NCBI GenBank assembly: GCA_030295235.1
Contig: AP026134.1
Span: forward strand, 1,240,001-1,304,000
From: Fistulifera solaris
Lineage: Eukaryota > Bacillariophyta > Bacillariophyceae > Naviculales > Stauroneidaceae
Length of the DNA stretch: 64,000 nucleotides
Direction of reading: 5' to 3'
Shown one piece after another: positions 1-10,969 of the stretch (within the stretch, counting starts at the first letter, position 1; each line of letters begins with the position of its first letter). The position numbers were made by a program, and so were the translations under genes. The notes under the pieces were generated by a model. It was not told where the DNA came from and did no database searches. It worked only from the letters and a program-made list of their open reading frames with translations.

Positions 1-100
1 AACTTCTAATGGAACGGAATGAAAAGCGGTTTTATTAATACATAGCTGTAGCTAGACTAACAGAATAACATGTCGATATCCATGACGCATCACGCCTTTG

Positions 101-969
101 TCAAATGACGTACGCGCAAGCATAACAGGACACACCTGCGGAACCATCCGCGCTGGTTGGAGTTCCGACACCAGCTTTGGATGATACACCTGGTGATGTA
201 TTGGATGGACAAAGAGGCGCGACTGTAGATTGGGATTGAGTATTATCAAAGTAAACCTCGCAATAACCCCATGTTGTGCTTGCCCAGCCCACCGCTTTGC
301 TTGTTGTGGCAGCTGCTTCACACTCGATTGCCAAAAGATTGCCGAAGCAGTAATCATATTTGGCTCCGTTTGCGCTAAGGCAATATCCAGTTTCCTCGAT
401 TTTGGTATTGCATTTCTTTGGTATCTTCTGACAAGTGTAACAGAAGACACCGACATTTCCATCACCTTCTCTAGGGAATCCAACTCCAGTATTCAGTCCA
501 TCGTTCGGAGCAAGTTTAGAAGGGCATAAGGAAGCTGGTTGGTTTTTAGAATCTTTCTCGTCAAAGTATATTTCACAATATCCCTCCGCATTTCTAGACC
601 AACCGACTGCGGCTTTACTTGCTTCCGCTAGTTCTCGACATAGGCGTTCCGTTGCAGTACCGTAGCAATAATCAAACTCTTTGCCAGCTCCGTCTCGGCA
701 GTATCCTTGCACATTGGACAGCCTTTTACTACAATCTTTCGTTTCAACATCTTTATTATCGGGTGATTCTCCATTGGATCGGGAAGGAACTGAACATGTT
801 ACTTGCAGCTGACGCTCAAACAATCCAGTGGATACTACCGCTGTCGTCCACAAGACTGTCGAATAAAAACAAATTGAGAGACGAGTTTGAGTTAACAGTA
901 CGTCTGCAATTAAATCACAGCGATCAACTCACAGAAGCTTGTCAAGCAGCGAATGCCATTCGTTTTCAT
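101..969 (-). CDS. Secreted protein with two tandem Cys-rich repeats
   Basis: I do not recognise a named family. Two clearly homologous modules of about 100 residues follow each other. Each has a GYC...DYCYG/DYCFG segment, then AVGW, GYCE(I/V)YFD, LCPS and a closing CY(T/A)C. The regular cysteines suggest a disulfide-bonded extracellular protein. The frame is open back to about 928 but has no ATG there. A plausible start is the ATG at 967-969, giving MKTNGIRCLTSFY, joined through a GTGAGT...TTGCAG intron at 904-932; the result is a hydrophobic signal-peptide-like N-terminus. That intron would be only 29 nt, which is unusually short, so the first exon is uncertain. The stop lies at 101-103. 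The two repeats are the firm observation; the secretion is inferred. Confidence 0.6.
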
Positions 970-1852
970 GACACGATATTGTTTACTCGGTATTTTCTGC
1001 AAGTTGCCGCAGCTGGGCGAGAAAATGGATGGTAGTGCCTGTCACTGGTTGACAATATTGCAAGTTGCAAGGCTAAGCCGCAATTCAGACGAATGATTAA
1101 TGATTGTCCGCTTGAAACTTGCAAAGGTGTCACGTGTCACGTGTCAGGTCCTTTCTTGTCCATCTCCTAGAGAGAGCAGAGAGTGAAAGTTGAGACGGTG
1201 AAATGTTGATAGAGTGGAAAAGCCATCGGCGAAGTAATGACATAAGGATCTGTGTTGAATCTTGCAGGTACTGTACCTGGTGTACAGGCCCAATAAAGGT
1301 TTCACGATTAACGATAGGATTGAAGTGGAAGTGTGGAGTGTGGGCTTCGATAATTGTCAGTTGTGACGTTTAACGGTTTCGGTTTATAGGAAATAGGGAG
1401 AGAGCCTCTAGCCTCTAGCCAGAGCCTCTAGAGTCTCTCTATCGCTGGTCGCTGGGGCAGCTAATCTTACCAAGCACGTAGTATTAAGGACTTATACGTC
1501 CTTACGTAGTATGTGACCACAAGCAGGCTGTTTAGACAGAAAAAACGGATGACTTGGGAGGCACCCAAACTAGACTTAAGAGTGAGATTAAAAAGACGAT
1601 ACATCGAATGGATCTGTCTGCTGTCTCGTAAAGCCTTGCGCCTAGTCAAGAACAAGGGGAGTGACGACTGAACTAAAACTCCGTAAAAAACCTTAGATCA
1701 TAGTTAGATACACTGCCCACGATTCGCGATGTTAGCGGTAGCAAACTACCGCGTTGCACATAATTGTTAGCTATTCAAAAGAATATGCCGGCTGTCAAGC
1801 AGAAATTGATTTATTAGCTCGCAAACACACCGAATATTTTCTTTTCTTTCAT
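970..1852. other. Intergenic, no supported gene
   Basis: Promoter side of the Cys-repeat gene and 3' side of the porphyrin gene. It holds the double CACGTG site, a GGTAC-rich stretch at 1265-1288 and an irregular run of GCCTCTAG units at 1403-1441. The short open frames here have no recognisable content. Confidence 0.6.
1131..1143. promoter_or_regulatory. Two CACGTG boxes 7 bp apart
   Basis: CACGTG occurs at 1131-1136 and again at 1138-1143, separated by one base, inside a repeated TGTCACG unit. CACGTG is the core bound by many bHLH and bZIP factors. The pair sits about 160 bp upstream of the proposed start of the Cys-repeat gene on the minus strand. Function is inferred from motif and position only. 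Confidence 0.4.
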
Positions 1853-3006
1853 TTAAACCCAATTGCGGGGGGTCTTGCATGCATCTAGAAAGTCGGCTTC
1901 CCGTGATCCTGGTCGTGGATGATGATCATACTCCCATCGAGCAGTCTCCGGAAGGCTCATTAAAATACTTTCCGTGCGACCACCTGTCTTTAGTCCAAAG
2001 ATAGTGCCACGATCGTAAACGAGATTGAACTCGGCGTATCGTCCTCGACGCAGTAATTGCCATCGTTTCTGTTCATTTGTGAACTTGTCATTTTTGTGCT
2101 TTTCAATAATAGGTCCGTATGCAGCGACAACATTGTTGACAGCGTCCTTGCAGAATTCAAATATTTCTTCTGGGTCACGATCATTCAGATCGTCAAAGAA
2201 GATACCACCAAGGCCGCGGCGTTCCCCTCGATGCGGAATGAGAAAATATTCGTCGGCCCACTTTTTGAATTTAGGATAGTATTCAGGGTCATGTCGATCA
2301 CAGACTTCCTTCAAAGTGCCATGGAAGTGTTTCATGTCATCAACATCAATGTAACTCGGCGTGATATCGGTCCCACCACCAAACCACCAATTATCGCTGG
2401 TTTGAAAAATACGATAATTGAAATGCATCGTCGGGCAATGAGGGTTGCGTGGGTGCATGACGCAGCTCAAGCCGCAGGCCGCAAACGGTACCTTATCATC
2501 TTTACCAGCCAGATTGCCTCGTTCCGTCGCTGCGTGCAGCGCCACCTGTGGCATCGTACCATGCACGACACTGAGATTCACGCCAGCCTTTTCCCAGACC
2601 TTCCCGTCTTTCAGTACCATACTCTTGCCACCGCCCCCTGTTTCTCGTTCCCACGCGTCTTCCTGAAAGGTGGCACCGCCATCAATTTCGGCAATGGCTT
2701 TGGTAATGTCAAGTTGTGCTTGACGCAGCATGACTTCCATCTTTTTAATCATGTCGCGGTTGCCACTTTCAAAGTCTTCAATCAGCCAACGGGGTTGCTG
2801 ATCCTATCGGGGGTTAAAGAAAAGCTGTAAGAAAAAAGGCGGCAAGTAAAAATCGAGTACGAGAATATACGTACCGTCAGAGTATTCGCAACGATTTCTT
2901 CTGATGTGACTCTGACCGCAGAACCGACGTGCCTACTTTGATGCTGTTTGGGAGCAAACGCTTGAACCGTTACTAAGCAAAACGCAAATGCTGTGATCAA
3001 TTTCAT
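1853..3006 (-). CDS. CPOX: Coproporphyrinogen III oxidase, plastid precursor
   Basis: Oxygen-dependent coproporphyrinogen III oxidase (HemF type) decarboxylates coproporphyrinogen III to protoporphyrinogen IX in haem and chlorophyll synthesis. Exon 1 (2875-3006) encodes a signal peptide ending VQA^FAPKQ, the diatom plastid-entry motif, so the enzyme is predicted to act in the plastid. A 71 bp intron (2804-2874, GTACGT...GATAG, phase 0) precedes exon 2 (1853-2803). Family blocks are all present: GGGGKSMVLKDGKVWEKAGV, MHPRNPHCPTMHFNYR, WWFGGGTDITPSY, RGERRGLGGIFFDD, GRYAEFNLVYDRGT and the RTESILMSLP tail. Predicted length is 360 residues, normal for a precursor. No frameshift is seen. A 257-codon open frame on the other strand is a shadow of this gene. 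Confidence 0.96.
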
Positions 3007-3273
3007 AGTAGTAATGGAAGTTTTCGATATTTGCTGGATTGCAATCGTAGAGCTTTATTCAACACTTCCGCTGGACGAAAGCGTGCGAATAGAAAATGAG
3101 ACTCTGGAAAGATTTCATTTGAATGAAAAGAAAATGCCGATGCAAGCTTTTGAATCCGAATTGTTGAAGGGGTATCTTCTTTGAAACAGGGCGGGGGAAG
3201 CAACAGAGCCTCAAATGCGAACTCATTTCATGGTCGCCATTGATCATTGATGAAAGGTCTCGGCTGGAAGGTT

Positions 3274-3346
3274 CGGGAAATTGTGTACTTTCGCGTAGGC
3301 CCCCGTAGAGAAATGTACCAAGCAGAGGTGCGTTCCCGTGTCTCCC
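3274..3346 (+). repeat. 73 bp dispersed repeat, copy 1
   Basis: Every base matches positions 24829-24901, with no similarity beyond either end. The unit begins CGGGAAATTG and ends CGTGTCTCCC; the ends form only a weak inverted repeat (GGGAAA against TCTCCC). No coding capacity and no clear target-site duplication. Confidence 0.9.
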
Positions 3347-3434
3347 TGCCTAAAATGCGAACGCAATACGCAATGCGTTGATGGAGAGAAGTGAGAAGGT
3401 TTCTACTCTTAAGAGGACTGGTACGGTACCGGTA

Positions 3435-3521
3435 CCTGGGAACGGGGTTAAAATTCTGCCTCGTCGTAGACGCTACGTAGAATCTCTTACTGGGAGGCAG
3501 AATTTTAACGTCCTTCCCTGG
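3435..3521 (+). mobile_element. Short inverted-repeat element, copy A (MITE-like)
   Basis: Arms GTTAAAATTCTGCC and GGCAGAATTTTAAC flank a conserved core containing GTAGACGCTACGTAGAATCT. Outer flanks CCTGGGAACGG and CCTTCCCTGG extend the imperfect inverted repeat to roughly 27 bp. A GGTACC-rich head precedes it directly. Four related copies occur in this window. No coding capacity. The transposon interpretation is inferred from terminal inverted repeats and dispersal. Confidence 0.75.
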
Positions 3522-4133
3522 TATTGCGACGAAAACAAGTGCACCGCCCTGCGTGAGAACTCCGGTTGAAAGTCTCTAGATGATTCCGGATTCCGGATGC
3601 TGTTGAACCAACTGTGTTTTCGGTCGTGGTCATTTTACTTTTGTTACGATTTACGATTTACGCTACAAGATAAATGACTCAAACGTACACTCCGAGGAAT
3701 GAGTTTTCGGAAAGATTTCGGTTGGGCGTCAAACTTTGACCCAATCAAATATCACAAGCTGGCAAGACTGTCGAATGGGACTGGGGACTGAAAAAGCAGC
3801 TGTGCTCCGACACGCAACTGTCTATCAAAAAGTAGGCTTGCGTTCTTGGATCGAAATAAGCGGCCTTCTGCGGAACGCCGATGCTGGGCTTGGCCCTCAT
3901 TGGACGAAAAACCGGCACAACGATAAACTTCGGCATATTTCTCTCTTTTTACACGATCTGGAAAGCCAACAAGAAGGCAAATGTCTCTATTTCTTCATTC
4001 CCAAACATCCGACGAGAAGCAAATAGCTGAAACTGAACTGACTTTCCTGACGTTATCGGCTGCTCACAATCTGGAAGACAGATCACACGATACATCCTTA
4101 CCAAGCCAACAAACGGTCACTTTATCTTCCACA

Positions 4134-7100
4134 ATGTCTCCATGGAAAGTCAACAAACGAAATCCTTGTCGGAAGAGGCCAAGAACGTTGCTACTCGTAG
4201 GTGGCGGAGGTCTCTGTTTGTCGATATTGGTTGCTGGCTTACTCGTCTCGACATTGACACGAGCGAGTGACCCGCAAACACAGACATTACCCAGCACGCT
4301 TGATTCTCGAACATACCCTCTCGCATCTTCTTCTTCTTCGTCCGTTTATCACTTCAATCCGACGGATCACATTTCTCCTCTATCACACACCACGAATCGT
4401 CCTCCTAATGTTCTAACATCATCAGGGGACGCGCCCTATCCGACGAGTGCTTGGTATCAAAATTTATTGCTTTTGCCCGACGACGCTGTCGCCCCTACCA
4501 CTTTGGAGCACGCGTATGCTGTTCCCTACGTCGTCGATGCCGCTGGGCCTATTTCCGGAATTCGGCTTCATTCCGTCTCTCTGCAAGGTGATGAAAAGAA
4601 TATTTATGCCAATTATGCGACGGCACATAGTGTCACTTTGGGAAGTGCACCGACGAGTGATATGAATGCACGATACCAGATTCAACAAACTACGTCGCTG
4701 GGCGTGACACTGGAATGGACCGCAAACACAAACCATGATGATAATAGTAGCATGCAGAGTCCGATTGTGCGTGGTATGCCATACGCAACTATGATCTATT
4801 CAGGTACCACGATACCAATGATTGCCACGGAGATTGCCATTACGTCGATTCGAGTTGACCGAAGTGATGCGTCTGTTGCGTTGAAATGTGGCATGACTGC
4901 GCCTTCGTATTCGGTACAAGATGAATTGGAGATTTACCTGGAGGCCAGTGACGCGGCGTGGCTTATTTTTCCTTCCGATGCGGTGACAGTGAAATGCACA
5001 GCCGACATGCGTCTCGAATTCACCACCAATTCACAGTCATCCCCATTCATTCTAAGGTTGGCCTTGTCACAAGAAGATTCATCCTCTTCTTTCAATGATC
5101 ACCTCCGTCGCCATTCGAACTGGTATCCTGGATCACAACCTTCTGTTTCGACACGGCGTTCGTCGGACAGTACCGTGGAAATACAGTTTGACTGGGATGC
5201 GCAAAGTATGCGTTCAACGAATGCTTATGGCGAAACAACAGCCGCGGATGATTTGATTATCATGGCACTTCCCCATCATCAACAATACACTTCCCTGCAG
5301 CAACAAGGTAGTTCTAGCACTCTTTGCTCACCGTCATTGTTAGGTAAAGCGTGTTTTCAATCAGGCTCCAGTTGGACACTGACCGAAACAATACCACATG
5401 TCGGTTGGCGTGCACCACGAAGTCCATCGGCAGACGCACTGGGTGCATTAGGACAGGCACTGCAAACGGATCTGAAATACCAAGTTTTCGAACTGTTCCG
5501 AAAGGGCGGTGGAGATACTTACTTTTCTGGGAAGCAACTGGCCAAACTTGGACGTATTTGCCTAGTCGCGGAAGAATGGTTAGAGTTGTGCGACGACGGT
5601 GCCATTGACTGCGAAAAAGGCCCGACAACTGCGGAGCTCGAAAATGCAGTTCAAGAACTGAAACAATCGGTCGAAATTTGGTTTAATGGGACTGGTCTGA
5701 CACCGTTTGTGTATGATGAAGCATGGGGAGGTGTGGTCAGTTGTGGATGTCTGTTTGATGGAGGAGCTGGTTGTACCAACACATATCCCAATTGCCCCGC
5801 CCTCGCTGATCCTTTATTGAATTTTGGCAACGGAATGTACAACGACCAACACTTTCACTACGGATATTTCATTTATGCAGTTTCGATCGTCGCACATTTC
5901 GATCCGTCATGGGGCAGACAGTACTACGACAAAACACTATTGCTCATCAAATCGATTGCGAATGATGACCCGACGGATCCTTATTTTACCACTTTTCGAC
6001 ACAAGGACTGGTATTTCGGAAGCTCTTGGGCGAGTGGAATGAACCAGCCGCCGTTTCTTCGCGGTCGTAACCAAGAATCATCGAGTGAGGCGATTGCTGC
6101 ATATGAAGCCGTCGCTTTATATGGACGCACTCTTACAGAAGCGTGGCTGGAGGTCAACGATCAAGAAAAAGTGCAATTCGCAGAAAGTATTGAAACAACG
6201 GGATTGTCTATGCTTACGACCGAAATTCGGTCAACCCAACGGTATTGGCACATCCATCCCGGTCAAGACGTTCGAATATATCCAGATTACTACAAGCAAA
6301 ATGTTGCTGGAATTGTATGGCAGCTAATGCTTGTCTTCAGTACGTGGTTTGGATCCAACACGGAGTATATCTATGGTATACAACTCTTGCCATTGACCCC
6401 TATTTCTGGAAACAAGGGACCAAAGGGAATGGCTGGAAACCATTTATCCTATTTATGCCAAAGCCTGCTCAAATGTCGTTTGTTCGACATCAGGTTGGAA
6501 AGTTTTGCAAACAGCGACTCTCGCCTCCGTCGGGTATCAGCAAAAAGCAATTCAAGTAGCTTTAACGCTCCCGCCAACTGCATTCACGGATGCTGCCGGA
6601 GGCGGACATTCTCTTTCGAATACAATCTGGTACATTGCAACGAGGCCAAAAATAGACGACCCAGTTGTCTTTGACGATATTCCCAGCTCCGATGCTACTT
6701 TAAATTACTGCGACGCATCCTCCACCTGTACAGATTCGGTGCTCGATACCCTGGCAGACGGAACTACTTGTCGTTCACGAATCATATGGTTGATAGGTCA
6801 AGGGTCTTCAATTACTCAAGCATGCGCCCAGGTGGCTGGTTCCGAGTTTCCTGACGAGTGCGGCCCGTGCAATCCGTCGACCGCGCCAACTCCAGCGGTT
6901 TCGATTACAAACTCTACGGACTGCCCGCAATGCAACGCCGACATATGTGATGGGGATATGAACTCGTGTCCACTCGACCAGAGTGCACCTTTTCTTTGTA
7001 CAATGGGGCCCAATCTTCGTGGATGCAATGCTAGTCCTTGGCCTATTGACCAGCATTGTCTCGCATGCTGTGACCTCAGTTTCTGCGGAGGCTCGGATTC

Positions 7101-7683
7101 TCAACCAAGCGTTTCCTTACCAGCACCTGTACCAGCACCTGTACCAGCTCCGATACCGGTACTAACGCCTTCTTCACCTGCGGCACCAAGTGCAGCTGCA
7201 TCTTGTCCGCGATGTAGTACTGAGGTATGCAACGGCGAAATGAATATGTGTCCGGCGGACCAAAGTGCACCCTATCTGTGTACACTAGGACCAAATCTTC
7301 GGGGCTGCAACGCCAAACCCTGGCCTATCGACCAGCACTGTCTTCAATGCTGCGACCTTAATCTTTGTGGGGAACCAGCTCCTGCTCAGCAACCAACAGA
7401 CTTCGCTCCGGCACCTTTACCACCGTCTCCGACAAACGCATCCTTCACCCCACCAGACAACCCAATTGTAACAGGATGCTGTTCTCGAGACTTCAAAAGG
7501 TGCACTTCCACATGCGGAGACACGAAGGAGACATGCGAAGCTTGTAATTTGGTTTGGCTCCCCGAAGGTGGCCGCAATGACTGCCAAGGAACCGCTCAAC
7601 GCTGTAACGCTTGGGGCACTCAATGCTGCCCGGGACTACAATGCGTCGGGTATCGTTTGTTTCGACGATGTAGGGCAGTCTAA
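4134..7683 (+). CDS. GH81 endo-beta-1,3-glucanase, membrane-anchored, with C-terminal Cys-rich modules
   Basis: Glycoside hydrolase family 81 cleaves beta-1,3-glucans; in a diatom the likely substrate is chrysolaminarin or wall callose. Starting at ATG 4134, a short basic cytosolic tail precedes one hydrophobic segment (about residues 17-40), a type II anchor. GH81 hallmarks follow: YPTSAWYQNLLL, YNDQHFHYGY (catalytic Asp region), GRNQESSSEAIAAYEAV (catalytic Glu region), NVAGIVWQ and GIQLLPLTPIS. The frame breaks at 6408-6409: reading TCT-GAA with one G fewer continues as ETRDQREWLETIYPIYAKAC, the expected family sequence, giving about 1182 residues. After the catalytic domain come two nearly identical Cys modules (about 6919-7080 and 7204-7370; GPNLRGCNA, PWPIDQHCL, CCDL), joined by a PAPVPAPVPAPIP linker, and a third distinct Cys-rich tail. 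The modules may bind glycan or wall; that is inference. Confidence 0.9.
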
Positions 7684-8464
7684 TGGTTAAAGACGAACTA
7701 GAATACCCATTTTATCTGCAGCGCACAGTCTTAGTAGTTGCACATGAGCGGTTCCGACTTGCGACATTTTTCGTCACGACTCCTATAGTAATAGAAAAAT
7801 CACTTCATCTATAGTGATATGCGGTTTCGCACAACCTACGTATTATCATTTCAATTAAAATTATTTATGGATTTAATCGGCAAAGACAAGCGAAAAAAAG
7901 AAACGAAAGGGACGAGGAGCCGAATAGGACCGCGAAGTGGGCAAATAATTCATGAAACAACAAGACCTGATACTTGTAAAGGCACAAATGGGTAGCATCG
8001 ATATCATCGCAATCGTTTGTCGCTTTGGCAAAACACTCGTGACTCCTCGCGTGATTGGAGACTGCATGTTCGGCGCTGGTACTGGTACCGGTACCAGATA
8101 CCAGGTAGTGATACGTGATACTAAAAAGATTAAAAATGCCTCGGGACGACTTAATAATAAAGTCCTGTAATCAGCAAACAGGATAGGTGCAGACTGTACT
8201 CGAATGGCACACAATGGCTCGTGCAACGTCCATTTGAGCAAGACTTTTCCATAAACTCGTACCGAGGTAAAAACTGTAATTTTACATGACATTGCAACAA
8301 ACCGAGCAAATACAATAGCGACGAAAAGCAATAATAGAGCTCGGCTTTATCGCTCACAGAACGAGAACCACAATCGAAGCTCACTGTCGTCGCAAGGAGA
8401 TCATCGAGCTTTACGAATTGTCGGTTTTTATAGCTTATAGCTTATACCATTGATAAAGAAAGAC
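7684..8464. other. Intergenic, GGTACC-rich
   Basis: No supported gene. A GGTACC palindrome array lies at 8077-8105. A 152-codon frame on the minus strand runs through that array and lacks convincing protein features. Confidence 0.55.
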
Positions 8465-10896
8465 ATGACGCTCGGTTCCTTTTTGTTAGCTATCATATCA
8501 GTGCTTTGCACAAGCAGTGCAAGTGAGCACCTTCGATCAAAGAATGTAGCATCGGAAGAGGCTGCAAGAAGGGAACTCGCATCTCATCCATCGTCGGTTG
8601 AAAAGGCAAATAATGGTTTTATCGATCGAAAAGTCACTTTAATCAAACATTGGATCGCAAATCGTGAACGAGCAGCGGTGAGGTCACAGACTGACAGCTC
8701 AATTCACGATATCAATGCCGGTTTGTTCGTTTTCGCAAATCCGGATCTATTCGACACGAACGATTTTGCTGGCTTGGGGGGACTACCCGAAGAATCTTCC
8801 TTCGATCAACAAAAAGATGCGTACCTCAGAAATGTATCCGAGTTTGTAAGCTCCATTGAAATCTTTGAGACCGTAGGTACAGACTTTGGAAGTTTTGATA
8901 CACCTGGAATAGGAAAGTACAAACCGGATGGCGTAACGAAAACTTTCGGAGGCGACTGGGATTTTGTCCTTACCTTTCTGTCTCCAATACTTTACCAACA
9001 CATCAACAGAACCGACCTACTAACCAACGATATGCGATGGAACTTGCTTCGACAGGGCACTGTCGACGGTGAAATCCCGTATTCAGGAAATACTCTCTCC
9101 TACCTCGAAGCCAACTTGTTCTTTTCCGATTCAAACCTCTCATGAAAGTCCGCGTCAGAATGATAGAAACCGAAAACCACATATTACAAATCTACACTTG
9201 GATGTATTTGATTAACAATTACGTCCGTTACATTGCCCAGCTCGACCCATCGGATGAACGATACGATCCTCGGGTCGCTGAGTTGTATGTCAATAATCCG
9301 GATCATTACAACAACAGTCCCGAGCTGGTGGATTTGATGCTACAGATGACTGGCATCATTTTACACAAAGATTTGTTTGAAACCAATTCGAAGCCGTATG
9401 AAGCTTACTCGGTATTATCTTTGATCTTATTGTACTCGTACTCTGACCGTTTGTTCCCTGACGACGAGGTCAATCAGAAAATAAAAATGGCAGCTCATAA
9501 TGCACTCGACTTCCTCGCAGTAAAATTTACTTTCCAGACGTTTCAAGGAAAGCGCATATCTCCCATGAGACGGAATTGGAGTGATAGGAACATTTTGGGG
9601 TTTTACGAAAATGACCACCTACCCACTATGTACGCGGCACTTTCGGGTGTCAACTTCTTCCCCATACCGACAGAAGGGTTTTACTTCCTTAGAGAAGGAA
9701 TGACCATACTGACAGCTTTGATGGACTATAGAGTGCCCGAGGAGATTCACGACTACATGCTCGACCGCCACGACGGGTTTTGGGCACGGATGCAGTCAAG
9801 CTATTACACGGATCACTTCCATCTTTCGTACAGTGCGAGTTCCCTTACGCGACCCCCTCCAGTACCCGATCCTTGTCCAGCGACCTTTTTCAAAGACGAT
9901 GGCAGTGTTTACAAGTCTGGCATTTTCAGACCCATACCGCAAGTTTACTTCGGAACTAACGACTTTCTCAACTCCGCGGGTGGTTGCGGCCAAGATTTCT
10001 TGAAGATAGAGGCCCCGCTTCGATTTCTTCCGTTTGACATTGACACCCTGGCCGATTTGCGCGCGATTTCCAAGCCCAATGTACTGGTCAGTAAGCCTGA
10101 CTATCGTTACTACGCCGAAAATATTACGTTGCTGGAGGAGGACTACCTTATCATGCGTGGCGAACTGGATCCTTCGATGAGCAAGAACCTGAACACGTAC
10201 AAAAGCTTCACTTTCGGTTATTCAAAAGGGCAACATGGATCCGATAAGTATAAAGAGTGGCCCATGACCGTTCCTCGCGACTGGGACAGTTTCTTGGCCC
10301 TTTCCTTTTCAATTAACCGAGGAAGCTTTCGAATTTACGACTTTTCTAGCTCAGCTGCAACGCATCCCATGAACGGATATTATTTGATTATGGCAAAGGT
10401 CAGCAAACTGCCCGTCGGAAGCGATCTTCGCACCGTAGCACGGGGCTTTTGGGAAATTGTACCTCTCCGCATGTATGAATCAGTGGAAGCACTGGCTTCG
10501 TACATGCGTCAAAAAAATCCAAGCTCCTTTTTCAGCAAGAATATCATTCTTCCATACAAGTACGTCTTGGCGACGACAGGGGAGAAGATCAAAATAGACG
10601 CAAGAGCTGGGGGCATTGGCGACGAAAGATGCAGCGCAATTCGGGCAATCTGGGGCCCTGATGGGCGGAAACGGAACTTGAATGAGTATCATTTTGATAC
10701 TTTGAGCTTACAAAAGATGGAAGGAATCGGGCTTGTCGATGTTTGGGAGATTGATTCCAATTATACGATTGGCAACAAAATAGCTTGCGCAGCAGGTGAC
10801 GGTCGTCTCTTCGTTAAAAACAGACATATAGGGTCAAGTATCGAGATTGATGGGAGCGACTATCGAAATCCAAAGCGGAAAATTGTTCCGTTGTAA
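8465..10896 (+). CDS. Large secreted protein of unknown function
   Basis: I do not recognise a named family. The ATG at 8465 starts a clear signal peptide (MTLGSFLLAIISVLCTSSAS). About 810 residues follow. Distinctive segments include MRWNLLRQGTVDGEIPYSGN, MKVRVRMIETENHILQIYTW, RNWSDRNILGFYENDHLPTM and a C-terminal part rich in beta-strand-like sequence. The Trp/Tyr-rich helical first two thirds and an ETENH segment recall secreted polysaccharide-lyase or toroid-type bacterial proteins, but this is an impression, not an assignment. The frame breaks in a T run at 9122-9125; adding one T joins EANLF to FRFKPLMKVRV and restores one frame. It lies beside the GH81 glucanase, in the same orientation, which would fit a role in extracellular glycan turnover. 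Confidence 0.8.
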
Positions 10897-10969
10897 TATC
10901 ACTGCAGTCGAAGCCGGCCGCCGCACAGCTTTTTTTAAAAACGAAAAGTAGATTGTTTTTACCATCTTC

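Larger units (their letters stand above)
3007..4133. other. Intergenic region rich in dispersed repeats
   Basis: No supported gene. Contains copy 1 of the 73 bp repeat (3274-3346), a GGTACC-rich head (3419-3436) and inverted-repeat element copy A (3435-3521). The reading frame of the downstream glucanase is open up to 3981, but the stretch before 4134 lacks a membrane anchor or recognisable content. Confidence 0.6.

Noticed and set aside
2057-2830. 257-codon open frame on the plus strand
   Set aside because: Antisense to the second exon of coproporphyrinogen oxidase and crosses its intron; no protein features.
7873-8331. 152-codon open frame on the minus strand
   Set aside because: Runs through a GGTACC array (reading WYLVPVPVPAP), no ATG-context or domain support.
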